From Misgurnus anguillicaudatus (taxonomy: Eukaryota; Chordata; Actinopteri; Cypriniformes; Cobitidae), in contig NC_073337.2 of NCBI RefSeq assembly GCF_027580225.2, positions 9,435,001 through 9,499,000 on the forward strand: a stretch of DNA of 64,000 nt, read 5' to 3'. The notes below the pieces were generated by a model that was not told where the DNA came from, searched no databases, and saw only the letters and a program-made list of their open reading frames with translations. This document shows, in pieces, positions 1-13,029 of this stretch. A program made the translations under genes and the position numbers. The stretch's first letter is position 1; every line of letters starts with the position of its first letter.

Positions 1-1526
1 TTTATATCTCGTGACCACTAGGTGGCGCTGTGATAAAACGGTGCATGCGCCCTCAGGTCATCACTGTTATGACATATACCAAGTCTCATATCAATACGCA
101 AAAGTTTTGCGAAGATACAGGCTCAAACACATTTTGGCGTGCTCGCCCTCGCATTCTTTGATGCGTTATACGACAACGGATAGGTCTACCGAAAAGCTTT
201 TGATAACTTTTTGTCTGGAGTGTCTCTAGATGATGCGTACCAAAAATCAAGCCAGTCAAACAAGCGCTCTAGGAGGAGTTCAAAAAAGTAAGTGTTCAAT
301 ATAATTAAAAATGGCTGACAGGAAGTAGGTTTGACTCTAACATATTTGGTACAGTCGGACTCGGCACGAGCCAAGAAATCAATAGAGTGAAGTCTCATGT
401 CAGTGTGGCAAATAAATCAAATGATATAAAGATTTTAAACAATTTCTTTACATATCCTGACCACTAGGTGGCGCCGTCCTAAAGATTTATAGGTGCGCTC
501 AGAACATGTCACTGATGAACCATGCCAAATTTCGTAGCGATACGCCATTCTGTTTGTGAAATACTGAACTTAATGAGAAAATTCAAAATGGCCGACACCC
601 AAAATGGCCGACCGAAAACCGTTTGGTATCGTTTGACTCGGCATGCCTCAAGGAACCTAACAAGACCACCTTCATGATTTTAGACTCAAGTTTGAAGTAG
701 TTATAAGCAAAAATAGGCATTTTTTGAATCTCGTGACCACTAGGTGGCGCTGTGACGAAACGTTGCAGGCACCTTCAAGTCATGACTGTAATGACATATA
801 CCAAGTTTCGTGTCGATACACCAAAGTGTTGCGAAGATACGGCCTCACGTCCGTTTTGGCGTGCTCGCCGCCGTATATGTTGTCACTGTATACGAGAACG
901 CATTGGTCTATCAAAAAGCTTTTGATAACTTTTTGTCTGGGGTGTCTCTAGATGCTACATACCAAAGGACATGCAAATCGGACGAACGGTCTAGGAGGAG
1001 TTCGAAAAAGTAGGTTTTACGGAAAATTCAAAATGGCGGAAAGATGTGCATGACACAAATGACATCAATGTGTGCAATTGAATCATCATGAGCAAAGGAT
1101 TCAGAGGAAACAAGAATTTAGTTTCTAGGACTCACGGGTCAGAAGTTATGAACATGAACATAAGTGGATTTTTGGACTGTTGGTGGCGCTAGAGGGTTTG
1201 AGTCAGACACGCCAATGTTGCTATAGTAACTTCTGAGACTGTCCTCTACATGTGTGCCAAATTTCATAACTTTCCTATGTACGGTTCTATGGGCTGCCAT
1301 TGACTTTTGGGTGGAAGAACGAGGAAGATAAATAATAATAATAAGAAAACTAACAATAACAATAGGGTTCTACGCCCCTTCGGGGCTTGACCCCTAATAA
1401 TAATAAAATTAAGAAAACTAACAAATACAATAGGGTTCTACGCCCCTTCGGGGCTTGACCCCTAATAAAAAGAAAACTAACAAATACAATAGGGGTCTTC
1501 GCCCCTTCGGGGCTTGACCCCTAAAT
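1..1526 (+). repeat. Type I unit, 5'-truncated by window edge
   Basis: Starts at the very end of module C. Heads: D 13, E 459, F 735, G 1175. The D head reads 'ccactaggtggcgct', as in F or J, whereas D elsewhere reads 'ccagtagggggcagt'; the body is clearly D ('tcatcactgttatgac'). This looks like a conversion or chimera. Three 55-bp cassettes precede the next anchor. Confidence 0.93.
1343..1524 (+). repeat. Three 55-bp hairpin cassettes
   Basis: Copies at 1343-1397, 1411-1465 and 1470-1524. Each runs 'aagaaaactaac' ... 'gccccttcggggc' ... 'gacccctaa'. The third has the 'aggggtcttc' arm, so an outer 7-bp stem AGGGGTC/GACCCCT encloses the inner GCCCC-TTC-GGGGC stem. Confidence 0.92.
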
Positions 1527-3228
1527 ATAGCTGCAAGCAGCAATGCCGGGGTCAAGCCAAAAAGGGCACAGAAGAAAGTAAAGTTGAATTGGATAAGCAG
1601 ATTGAAGAACCTAGATAAACCTAATAATTTTAGATTAAAAAACAAAAAAGTTATCAACAAAAATAATCTAAGTTCTTGTCTACTGCAATCGTTCTTCTGT
1701 TATTGACAATCATGGAACATAAGAGCACTGAAAGACATGTGAGTGGTGTTTGCCGTGGCCAAACATGGGTCACATCATGTTACAACAAGTTTAATTAGTC
1801 AAAAGAGACCATCCCCGTGTCTCTACAATGTTCTGATGCAGAGATATAGCTTTTGCAAAAACGGTTAATAAGGTATTCTCAATGGTTGCTAAGGAGTGAA
1901 TTGGCAACCACCAGTGATCATAGTCAAAGCCATGAAAGGAATCATCCATGATGACTCACGGTTTTAGATGGGTTGTTGCAGTAGTTTTAGGCAAAAATGC
2001 CATATTCTATCTCAAAACCAGTAGGTGGCGCAATGACAAAATTGTGCATGCAACATCAGGTCATGATTGTGTTACATCTAGCTAGTTTTATGACAATACA
2101 CTTTAGTTTAGTGAAGAAACAGTTGTATGACCATAGGGCTGGCTTGTTATCAAAGCTTTTGTTCAATTATAAGGCCATCTAGTGGTGCAAGCATACAATT
2201 TTTTTTGTGTAGCCTCAGAATGTGCTCATGCATCAGCGTATCAAATCTGGTGAAAAAATATATTTTCGTGACGAAGTTACAACCATTTATGTGTAAAAAA
2301 CACAAAATTTGAAGGTAATTTTTCGTTTTTTGCAATTTTCGGCCATTTCTGATGAAAATTTTAATATAACGCCAATAGAACTTTTTGTTCAGAAGGTAAG
2401 GTTAGTTTCTTCCTATGGTGTTTTCGAATCGATCGGAAAAACGTTGGCGGAGATATTCACGCGTGTTTTTTAAGCGCTATTTTGCTGCGCAGGGTTAATC
2501 GTAAGGCGAATTCTGGCATGTTTGGTATCGTTGGACTCAGCAACTATTCAGAACTCCAATGAAACAAGTCCCGTGAAAATACGTTGATCGCAGCCAAAGT
2601 TATAGGTGTATAAATTATTTGTCTGGCCACTAGGTGGCGCTGTGACGAAACTGTGCATGCACCCTCAGTTCCTAACTGGCATCACAAGTACCAAGTGTTG
2701 TGTCAATAGGCCTAAGTTTGACGAAGATACAGCCTAAAATCTGTTTTTTTACGCTCTACGTAAACATCGTTAAGGTGGTATACGACAACGGATTGCTGTA
2801 TCGAAATTCTTTTGATAACTTTTTGCCATGAGTGTCTCAAGATGATACATACCAATTTTTGTGGCAATCGGACAAAAGCTCTAGGACGAGTTCGAAAAAG
2901 TAGGTTTTTTGAATAATTCAAAATGGCGGGAGATTTTTCATGACGGAAAATGACGTCATAGTGTCTATTCGAATCGTCTTGAGCCAAGGAATCAGATGAA
3001 GCAAGAAGTTTGTTTCTAGGGCTTACGGATCAGAAGTTATAAGCAAAAACATAAGTGCAACTTTGGACTGTTGGTGGCGCTAGTGGGTTAGACATAGAGA
3101 CTCCAAATTTGCTGTGGGGACACATTGGAGTGTCCTTTATCAGTGTGCCAAATTTCATAACTTTCCTACGTACGGTTCTATGGGCTGCCATAGACCGCAA
3201 TGGCGGAAGAAGAAACGGAAGAATAAAT
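1527..3228 (+). repeat. Type II unit, 1,702 bp
   Basis: Leader to about 2015. Motif cores: H 2018-2029 ('ccagtaggtggc'), reverse I 2174-2185, J 2627-2638 inside 'tggccactaggtggcgct'; K block from 3066. No cassette. A perfect CRE-type TGACGTCA lies at 2951-2958 in J. Most like the type II units at 59745 and 61521, which share the 'ccagtaggtggcgcaatg' head. Confidence 0.93.
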
Positions 3229-5187
3229 ATAGCTGCAAGCAGCGATACCGGGGTCAAGCCAAACATGGCAAAAAATGATTCATACGTGATGACTGTCATT
3301 ATTTAAGATCTAAGTTTGCATTAGTTTTATGAATTTTTTCGTATCTTGAGACCACTAGGTGGCGCTGTGCCGAAACAATAGATGGTGCCTCAGGTCATGA
3401 CTGTGATGACACCCACCAAATTTGGTGTAAATACAATAAAGAGATGCAGAGATATAGCCTTAAATGACTTGACCACTAGGGGGCACTGACCAAAAAATAA
3501 ATTGTGACTCAGGTCTTGATTGTGATGACACCCACCAAATTTGGTGTAAATACGACGAAGAGATGCAGAGATATAGCTTCAAATGTCTTGACCACTAGGG
3601 GGCACCGGAAAGTTTACAAGTCCTCCTAGAACATGTTGCTGATGAACCATACCACATTTCATAACAATACGCAATTGCGTTTCTGAAATACTTGAACTTA
3701 AAGAAAAATTCAAAATGGCCGACACACAAAATGGCCGACCAAAAACCATTTGGTATCGTTTGACTCACTATGCCTCACGAAATCTAACAAGACCTGTCTC
3801 ATAATTTTACATTCAAATTTGCAGTAGTTATAAGCAAAAATAGACATTTTTATATCTCGTGACCAGTAGGGGGCAGTGTGACGAAATGGTGCATGCACCC
3901 TCAAGTCATCACTGTTATGACATATACCAAGTCTCATATTAATACGCAAAAGTTTTGCGAAGATACAGGCACAAACACATTTTGGCGTGCTCGCCCTCGC
4001 ATTCTTTGATGCGTTATACGACAACGGATAGGTCTACCGAAAATCTTTTGATAACTTTTTGTCTAGAGTGTCTCTACATGATGCATACCAAAAATCAAGC
4101 CAATCACACGAGCGCTCTAGGAGGAGTTCGAAAAAGTAGGTGTTCAATATAATTCAAAATGGCCGACAGGAAGTAGATTTGACTCAGACATATTTGGTAC
4201 AGTCAGACTCAGCATGAGCCAAGGGATCAATAGACTGAAGTTGTATGTCATAGTGGCAATTTAATCAAATGATATAAAGATTTAAATTTTTTTTTACATA
4301 TCCTGACCACTAGGTGGCGCCGTCCTAAAGATTTATAGGTGCGGTCAGAACATGTCACTGATGAACCATGCCAAATTTCGTAGCGATACGCCATTCTGTT
4401 TGTGAAATACTAAACTTAATGAGAAAATTCAAAATGGCCGACACCCAAAATGGCCGACCGAAAACCGTTTGGTATCGTTTGACTCGGCATGCCTCAAGGA
4501 ATCTAACAAGACCACCTTCATGATTTTAGACTCAAGTTTGAAGTAGTTATAAGCGAAAATAGGCATTTTTCGAATCTCGTGACCACTAGGTGGCGCTGTG
4601 ACGAAACGTTGCAGGCACCCTCAGGTCATGACTGTTATGACATATACCAAGTTTCGTGTCGATACAATAAAGTTTTGCGAAGATACGGCCTCACGTCCGT
4701 TTTGGCGTGCTCGCCGCCATATATGTTGTCAATTTATACGAGAATGCATTGGTCTATCAAAAAGCTTTTGATAACTTTTTGTCTGTGGTGTCTCTAGATG
4801 CTACATACCAAAGGACATGCAAATCGGACGGACGGTCTAGGAGGAGTTCGAAAAAGTAGGTTTTACGGAAAATTCAAAATGGCGGAAAGATGTGCATGAC
4901 ACAAATGACATCAACATGTGCAATTGAATCATCATGAGCCAAGGATTCAGAGGAAACAAGAATTTATTTTCTAGGACTCACGGGTCAGAAGTTGTGAGCA
5001 TGAACATAAGTGGATTTTTGGACTGTTGGTGGCGCTAGAGGGTTTGAGTCAGACACACCAATGTTGCTATAGTAACTTCTGAGACTGTCCTCTACATGTG
5101 TGCCAAATTTCATAACTTTCCTACGTACGGTTCTATGGGCTGCCATTGACTTCAATGGCGGAAGAGGAAACATAATAATAATAATAA
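3229..5187 (+). repeat. Type I unit, 1,959 bp, shortest intact form
   Basis: Heads: A 3350, B 3471, C 3590, D 3861, E 4305, F 4581, G 5021. One B and no cassette. D is 444 bp because its T-rich 3' end differs slightly. G ends in the 'caatggcggaagagg' form. Confidence 0.93.
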
Positions 5188-6891
5188 ATAGCTGCTAGCA
5201 GCAATGCCGGGGTCAAGCCGAAAAGGGCACAGAAGGATGTAAAGTTGCGTTTGGATAAGCAGACTAAAGAACCTAGGGAAACCTTATGATTTCAGATGAA
5301 AAAAACGCAAAAGTAATCAACAAAAATAATCTATGTTCTTGTCTACTGCAATCGTCCTTCTGTTATTGACAATCATGGAACATTAGAGCACTGAAAGACA
5401 TGTATGTGATGTTTGCAGTGGCAAAACATGGGACACAACATGTTACAGCAACTTAAATGAGTCAAAAGAGACCATCCCCATGTCTCTACGCTGTTCTGAT
5501 GCAGAGAAAAAGCTGTTGCAAAAACAGTTGATAAGGTATTCTCATTGGTTGCTAGACAGTAAATTGACATCCACCAGTGATTATAATCCAAGCCATGAAA
5601 TGAATAATCCATGATGATTTATGGTTTTAGATGTGTTTGTTGCAGTAGTTTTAGGCAAAAATTACCATTTTCTATCTCAAAACCACTAGGTGGCGCTGTG
5701 ACAAAATTGTGCATGCAACTTCAGGTCATGATTACGTTACATTGAGCTAGTTTTATGTCTATACACTTTAGTTTAGTGAAGAAACAGTTGTATGACCATA
5801 GGGCTGGCTTGATATCACAGGTTTTGTTCAATTATAACGCCAACTAGTGGTGCAAGCAAGCAATTTTTTTTGTGTAGCCTCAGACTGTGGTCGTACATCA
5901 GCGTATCAAATCTGGTGAAAAAATCTCTTTGCGTTGCAAAGTTATAACCATTTATGTGTAAAAAATACAAAATTTAAAGGTAATTTTTCAATTTTTGCAT
6001 TTTTCGGCCATTTCTGATGAAAATTTTAATATAACGCCAATAGAACTTTTTGTTCAGAAGGTAAGGTTAGTTTCTTCCTATGGTGTTTTTGAGTCGATCA
6101 GAATTACGCTCGCGGAGATATTCGCGCGTGTTTTTTAAGCGCTATTTTGCTGCGCAGGGTTAACCGTAAGGCGAATTCTGGCAAGTTTGGTATCGTTGGA
6201 CTCGGCAACTATTCAAAACTCCAAGGAAACAAGTCCCGTGACAATACATTGACCGCAGCCAAAGTTATAGGCGTGTAATACAATAATCTGACCACTAGGT
6301 GGCGCTGCGACGAAACTGTGCATACACCCTCAGTTCCTGACTGGCATCACAAGTACCAAGTGTCATGTCAATAGGCCTAAGTTTGACGAAGATACAGCCT
6401 AAAATCAGTTTTTTTGCACTCTACGTAAAATTTGTTAAGGCGGTATACGACAACGGATTGGTGTATTGAAATTCTTTTGATAACTTTTTGCCATGAGTGT
6501 CTCTAGATGCTACGTGCCGATTTTCGTGGCAATCGGAGAAAAGCTCTAGGACAAGTTCGAAAAAGTAGGTTTTACGAATAATTCAAAATAGTGGAAACAT
6601 TTTCATGACGGAAAATGACGTCATAGGGTCCTTTCGAATCGTCTTGAGCCAAGGAATCAGAGGAAACGAAAATTGTGTTTCTAGGACATACGGACCAGAA
6701 GTTATAAGCAAAAACATAAGTGCAACTTTGGACTGTTGGTGGCGCTAGCGGGTTAGACATAGAGACTCCAAATTTGCTGTGGGGACACACTGGAGTGTCC
6801 TTTATCAGTGTGCCAAATTTCATAACTTTCCTACGTACGGTTCTATGGGCTGCCATAGACCGCAATGGCGGAAGAAGAATAACTAATAAAT
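5188..6891 (+). repeat. Type II unit, 1,704 bp
   Basis: The anchor has the variant 'gctgctagcagc', which is a perfect palindrome without the AA loop. Cores: H 5683-5694, reverse I 5839-5850 ('gccaactagtgg', one mismatch to consensus on the minus strand), J 6292-6303, K from 6731. TGACGTCA at 6616-6623. Shares diagnostic variants ('gccaact', 'gattacgttac', 'aaaattaccattttc') with the unit at 52686. Confidence 0.93.
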
Positions 6892-8852
6892 ATAGCTGCA
6901 AGCAGCGATACCGGGGTCAAGCCAAACATGGCAAAAAATGATTCATACGTGATGACTGTCATGATTTAAGATCTAAGTTTGCATTAGTTTTATGAAAAAA
7001 TAGCAATTTTTTCGTATCTTGAGACCACTAGGTGGCGCTGTGCCGAAACAATAGATGGTACCTCAGGTCATGACTGTGATGACACATACCAAATTTAATG
7101 TAAATACAATAAAGCGATATGGAGATATAGCCTTAAATGACTTGACCACTAGGGGGCACTGACCAAACAATAAATTGTGACTCAGGTCTTGATTGTGATG
7201 ACACCCACCAAATTTGGTGTTAATACGATAAAGAGATGAAGAGATATAGCTTCAAATCTTTTGACCACTAGGGGGCGCCGAAAAGTTTACAAGTCCTCCC
7301 AGAACATGTTGCTGACGAACCATACCAAGTTTCATAACAATACGCAATTGTGTTTCTGAAATATTTCAATTTAAAGAAAAAATTCAAAATGGCCGACACA
7401 CAAAATGGCCGACCAAAAACCATTTGGTATCGTTTGACTCGGCATGCCTCACGAAATCTAAAAAGACTAGTCTCATAATTTTACATTCAAGTTTGCAGTA
7501 GTTATAAGCAAAAATAGACATATTTTATATCTCATGACCAGTAGGGGGCAGTGTGACGAAATGGTGCATGCACCCTCAGGTCATCACTGTTATGACATAT
7601 ACCAAGTCTCATATTAATACGCAAAAGTTTTGCGAAGATACAGGCTCAAACACATTTTGGCGTGCTCGCCCTCGCATTCTTTGATGCGTTATACGACAAC
7701 GGATAGGTCTACCGAAAAGCTTTTGATAACTTTTTGTCTAGAGTGTCTCTAGATGATGCCTACCAAAATTCAAGCCAATCAAACAAGCGCTCTAGGAGGA
7801 GTTCGAAAAAGTAGGTCTTCAATAAAATTCAAAATGGCCGACAGGAAGTAGGTTTGACTCAGACATACTTGGTACAGTCGGACTCAGCATGAGCCAAGGA
7901 ATCAATAGAGTGAAGTCTTATGTCATAGTGGCAATTTAATCAAATGAAATAAAGATTTTAAACAATTAATTTACATATCCTGACCACTAGGTGGCGCCGT
8001 CCTAAAGATTTATAGGTGCGCTCAGAACATGTCACTGATGAACCATGCCAAATTTCGTAGCGATACGCCATTCTGTTTGTGAAATACTGAACTTAATGAG
8101 AAAATTCAAAATGGCCGACACCCAAAATGGCCGACCGAAAACCGTTTGGTATCGTTTGACTCGGCATGCCTCAAGGAATCTAACAAGACCACCTTCATGA
8201 TTTTAGACTCAAGTTTGAAGTAGTTATAAGCGAAAATAGGCATTTTTCGAATCTCGTGACCACTAGGTGGCGCTGTGACGAAACGTTGCAGGCACCCTCA
8301 GGTCATGACTGTAATGACATATACCAAGTTTCGTGTCGATACACCAAAGTGTTGCGAAGATACGGCCTCACGTCCGTTTTGGCGTGCTCGCCGCCGTATA
8401 TGTTGTCACGGTATACAAGAACGCATTGGTCTATCAAAAAGCTTTTGATAACTTTTTGTCAGGGGTGTCTATAGATGCTAGATACCAAAGGACATGCAAA
8501 TCGGACAAACGCTCTAGGAGGAGTTCGAAAAAGTAGGTTTTACGGAAAATTCAAAATGGCGGAAAGATGTGCATGACACAAATGACATCAATGTGTGCAT
8601 TTGAATCATCATGAGCCAAGGATTCAGAGGAAACAAGAAATTATTTTCTAGGACTCATGGGTCAGAAGTTATGAGCATGAACATAAGTGGATTTTTGGAC
8701 TGTTGGTGGCGCTAGAGGGTTTGAGTCAGACACACCAAAGTTGCTATAGTAACTTCTGAGACTGTCCTCTACATGTGTGCCAAATTTCATAACTTTCCTA
8801 TGTACGGTTCTATGGGCTGCCATTGACTTTCGGCGGAAGAACTAGGAAGAAA

Positions 8853-8887
<35 letters not shown>
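8853..8887 (+). repeat. (AAT)n microsatellite
   Basis: About 12 AAT triplets, the longest pure run in the window. Comparable runs of 32-34 bp lie at 17079-17112 and 29968-29999, always between the G block and the first cassette. Confidence 0.95.
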
Positions 8888-9138
8888 GAAAACTAACAAT
8901 AACAATAGGGTTCTACGCCCCTTCGGGGCTTGACCCCTAATAATTGTAAAAAGAAAACTAACAAATACAATAGGGGTCTTCGCCCCTTCGGGGCTTGACC
9001 CCTAATAATAATAATAATAAGAAAACTAACAATAACAATAGGGTTCTACGCCCCTTCGGGGCTTGACCCCTAATTATTATAAAAAGAAAACTAACAAATA
9101 CAATAGGGGTCTTCGCCCCTTCGGGGCTTGACCCCTAA
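8886..9138 (+). repeat. Four hairpin cassettes (largest cluster)
   Basis: 8886-8940, 8951-9005, 9019-9073 and 9084-9138. Copies alternate between the 'acaataacaatagggttcta' and 'acaaatacaatagggg' forms, suggesting a two-cassette block was itself duplicated. Spacers are AAT or 'taattgtaaa'. Confidence 0.92.
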
Positions 9139-9140
9139 AT

Positions 9141-11051
9141 ATAGCTGCAAGCAGCAATTACCGGGGTCAAGCCAAAAAGGGCACAGAAGAAAGTAAAGTT
9201 GAGTTCGGATGAGCAGTTTAAAGAACCTAGGAACATCTTTTGATTTCAGACAAAACAATATAACAGTTATCAGCAAAAGAGCTGTGTTCTCATTTAGTGA
9301 AATCTCCCCCTCTCTTCTCAACTAGCATTGATAACTAGAACACTGAAGGAAATGTGAGTGGTGCTTGCAGTGGTAATACTCAACTTACAAAATGTTACAG
9401 TGGTGTTAATGAGTCAAAAGAGCCCATCCCCATGTCTCTACGATAATCTGATGCAGAGATATAGCTCTTGCAAAAACGGTTGATAAGGTATTCTCATTGG
9501 TTGCTAGAGAGTAAATTGACATCCACCAGTGATTATAATCCAAGCCATGAAATGAATAATTCATGATGACTTATGGTTTTAGATGTGTTGTTGCAGTAGT
9601 TTTAGGCAAAAATACCATATTCTATCTCAAAACCACTAGGTGGCACACTGACAAAATTATGCATGCAACCTCAAATCATAACTGTGTTGTATCTAGCTAG
9701 TTTAATGACTATACACTTTAGTTTAGTGAAGAAACAGTTGTATGAACATAGGATTGGCTTGATATCACAGGTTTTGTTAAATTATAACGCCATCTAGTGG
9801 TGGAAGCATACAATTTTTTTTGTGTAGCCTCAGACTGTGGTCGTACATCAGCGTATCAAATATGGTGAAAAAATCTCTTTTCGTTGCGAAGTTATAAACA
9901 TTTATGTGTAAAAAATACAAAATGTAAAGATAATTTTTCGTTTTTTGCATTTTTCGGCCATTTCTGATGAAAATTTTAATATAACCCCAATGGAACTTTT
10001 TGTTCAGAAGGTAAGGTTAGTTTCTTCCTATGGTGTTTTCGAGTCGATCGGAATTACGCTCGCGGAGATATTCGCATGTGTTTTTTAAGTGCTGTTTTGC
10101 TGCGCAGGGTTAACCGTAAGGCGAAATCTGGCATGTTTGGTATCGTTGGACTCGGCAACTATTCAGGACTTCAATGAAACAAGTCCCGTGAAAAAACGTC
10201 GATCATGTCCAAAGTTATAGGCATGTAAAGCATAAAACTGACCACTAGGTGGCGCTGCGACAAAACGGTGCATGCACACTCAGTTCCTGACTGGCATCTC
10301 AATTACCAAGTTTCGTGTCAATAGGCCTAAGTTTGGCGAAGATACAGCCTAAAATCTGTTTTTTTGCGCTCTACCTAAAATTTGTTGAGGCGCTATACGA
10401 CAACGGATTGGTTTATCAAAATTCTTTTGATAACTTTTTGCCGTGAGTGTCTGTAGATGCTACATACCGATTTTCTTGGCAATCGGGCAAAAGCTCTAGG
10501 ACGAGTTCGCAAAAGTAGGTTTTACGAATAATTCAAAATGGCGGAAAAATTTTCATGACGGAAAATGATGTCATAGGGTCCAGTCGAATCGTCTTGAGCC
10601 AAGGAATCAGAGGAATCACGAATTTCGTTTCTAGGACTTACGGGTCAGAAGTTATAATTGAAAACGTAAGTGCAACTTTGGACTGTTGGTGGCGCTAGAG
10701 GGTTGGAGATAGAGACTCCAAATTTGCTGTGGAGACACATTGGACTGTCCTTTATCAGTGTGCCAAATTTCATAACTTTCCTACGTACGGTTCTATGGGC
10801 TGCCATAGACCGCAATGGCGGAAGAAGAAACGGAAGAAGAATAACTAATAATTATAATAAGAAAACTAACAAATACAATAGGGTTCTACGCCCCTTCGGG
10901 GCTTGACCCCTAATAATAATAAGAAAACTAACAATAACAATAGGGTTCTACGCCCCTTCGGAGCTTGACCCCTAATAATAATAATAATAATAAGAAAACT
11001 AACAATAACAATAGGGTTCTACGCCCCTTCGGGGCTTGACCCCTAATAAAT
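9141..11051 (+). repeat. Type II unit, 1,911 bp, three cassettes
   Basis: Cores: H 9633-9644 (followed by 'acactg', so the CpG is lost), reverse I 9789-9800 (minus-strand CCACTAGATGGC, a full consensus match), J 10242-10253, K from 10681. The length excess over 1.70 kb comes from three cassettes at 10859-11046. Confidence 0.93.
10859..11046 (+). repeat. Three hairpin cassettes in a type II unit
   Basis: 10859-10913, 10921-10975 and 10992-11046. The second has 'ttcggagcttg', an unpaired G-to-A change in the 3' arm. Confidence 0.92.
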
Positions 11052-13029
11052 ATAGCTGCAAGCAGCGATACCGGGGTCAAGCCAAACATGGCAAAAAATG
11101 ATTCATACGTGATGACTGTCATGATTTAAGATCTAAGTTTGCATTAGTTTTATGAAAAAAAAGCAATTTTTTCGTATCTTGAGACCACTAGGTGGCACTG
11201 TGCCGAAAGAATAGATGGTGACTCAGGTCATGACTGTGATGACACATACCAAATTTAGTGTAAATACAATAAAGCGATACGGAGATATAGCCTTAAATGA
11301 CTTGACCACTAGGGGGCACTGACCAAACAATAAATTGTGACTCAGGTCTTGATTGTGATGACACCCACCAAATTTGGTGTAAATACAATAAAGAGATGCA
11401 GAGATATAGCTTCAAATCTCTTGACCACTAGGGGGCACCGAAAAGTTTACAAGTCCTCTCTGAACATGTTGCTGATGAACCATACCAAGTTTCATAACAA
11501 TACGCAATTGCGTTTCTGAAATACTTGAACTTAAAGAAAAAATTCAAAATGGCCGACACACAAAATGGCCGACCAAAAACCATTTGGTATCGTTTGACTC
11601 AGCATGCCTCAAGAAATCTAACAAGACCAGTCTCATAATTTTACATTCAAGTTTGCAATAGTTATAAGCAAAAGTAGACATTTTTTATATCTCGTGACCA
11701 GTAGGGGGCAGTGTGACGAAATGGTGCATGCACCCTCAGGTCATCACTGGTATGACATATACCAAGTCTCATATTAATACGCAAAAGTTTTGCGAAGATA
11801 CAGGCTCAAACACATTTTGGCGTGCTCGCCCTCGCATTCTTTGATGCGTTATACGACAACGGATAGGTCTACCGAAAAGCTTTTGATAACTTTTTGTCTA
11901 GAGTGTCTCTAGATGATGCATACCAAAAATCAAGCCAATCACACGAGCGCTCTAGGAGGAGTTCGAAAAAGTAGGTGTTCAATATAATTCAAAATGGCCG
12001 ACAGGAAGTAGGTTTGACTCAGACATATTTGGTACAGTCGGACTCAGCATGAGCCAAGGAATCAATAGAGTGAAGTCTTATGTCATAGTGGCAATTTAAT
12101 CAAATGATATAAAGATTTTAAACAATTTATTTACATATCCTGACCACTAGGTGGCGCTGTCCTAAAGATTTATAGGTGCGCTCAGAACATGTCACTGATA
12201 AACCATGCCAAATTTCGTAGCGATACGCCATTCTGTTTGTGAAATACTGAACTTAATGAGAAAATTCAAAATGGCCGACACCCAAAATGGCCGACCGAAA
12301 ACCGTTTGGTATCGTTTGACTCGGCATGCCTCAAGGAATCTAACAAGACCACCTTCGTGATTTTAGGCTCAAGTTTGAAGTAGTTATAAGCGAGAATAGG
12401 CATTTTTCGAATCTCGTGACCACTAGGTGGCGCTGTGACGAAACGTTGCAGGCACCCTCAGGTCATGACTGTAATGACATATACCAAGTTTCGTGTCGAT
12501 ACAATAAAGTTTTGCGAAGATACGGCCTCACGTCCGTTTTGGCGTGCTCGCCGCCATATATGTTGTCAATTTATACGAGAACGCATTGGTCTATCAAAAA
12601 GCTTTTGATAACTTTTTGTCAGGGGTGTCTCTAGATGCTACATACCAAAGGACATGCAAATCCGACGGACGGTCTAGGAGGAGTTCGAAAAAGTAGGTTT
12701 TACGGAAAATTCAAAATGGCGGAAAGATGTGCATGACACAAATGACATCAACATGTGCAATTGAATCATCATGAGCAAAGGATTCAGAGGAAACAAGAAT
12801 TTATTTTCTAGGACTCATGGGTCAGAAGTTGTGAGCATGAACATAAGTGGATTTTTGGACTGTTGGTGGCGCTAGAGGGTTTGAGTCAGACACACCAATG
12901 TTGCTATAGTAACTTCTGTGACTGTCCTCTACATGTGTGCCAAATTTCATAACTTTCCTATGTACGGTTCTATGGGCTGCCATTGACTTTTGGGTGGAAG
13001 AACGAGGAACAAGAATAACAATAATAAAT
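11052..13029 (+). repeat. Type I unit, 1,978 bp
   Basis: Heads: A 11183, B 11304, C 11423, D 11696, E 12142, F 12418, G 12858. No cassette; G ends 'aagaataacaataataaat'. Shares 'gcaatagttataagcaaaag' and 'tcactggtatgac' with the C/D part of the unit at 30188, and the latter also with 44809. Confidence 0.93.

Larger units (their letters stand above)
6892..9140 (+). repeat. Type I unit, 2,249 bp, four cassettes
   Basis: Heads: A 7023, B 7144, C 7263, D 7536, E 7982, F 8258, G 8698. The extra ~275 bp is all in G: four cassettes separated by AAT-rich spacers. Variants such as 'gatggtacctcagg', 'ggtgttaatacg' and 'agacatacttgg' are shared with the unit at 34431, 27.5 kb away. Confidence 0.93.

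Noticed and set aside
1175..1190. G/K block head 'gactgttggtggcgct' as a seventh CTCF site
   Set aside because: The right half (GGTGGCGCT) fits, but the CCA half is 'ctgtt', giving several mismatches in core positions. Kept only as a degenerate relative.
1370..1397. GC-rich hairpin followed by a T/A-rich stretch as an intrinsic transcription terminator
   Set aside because: 'gccccttcggggc' resembles a terminator stem, but the downstream sequence is AAT repeat without a T run, it is present in up to four tandem copies, and the context is not bacterial.
8256..8474. Recurrent plus-strand frame of 72 codons ('MTTRWRCDETLQAPSGHD...') in F modules
   Set aside because: It begins at GTG inside the CTCF-like head and tracks the repeat exactly. 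Frame length varies by unit, there is no start context, domain or signal, and D modules with the same ancestry break it.
9286..9330. 'gtgaaatctccccctctcttc' and CCAAT-like 'attggttgct' in the type II leader as a promoter
   Set aside because: No TATA or initiator arrangement is visible, and these words vary freely between type II units.
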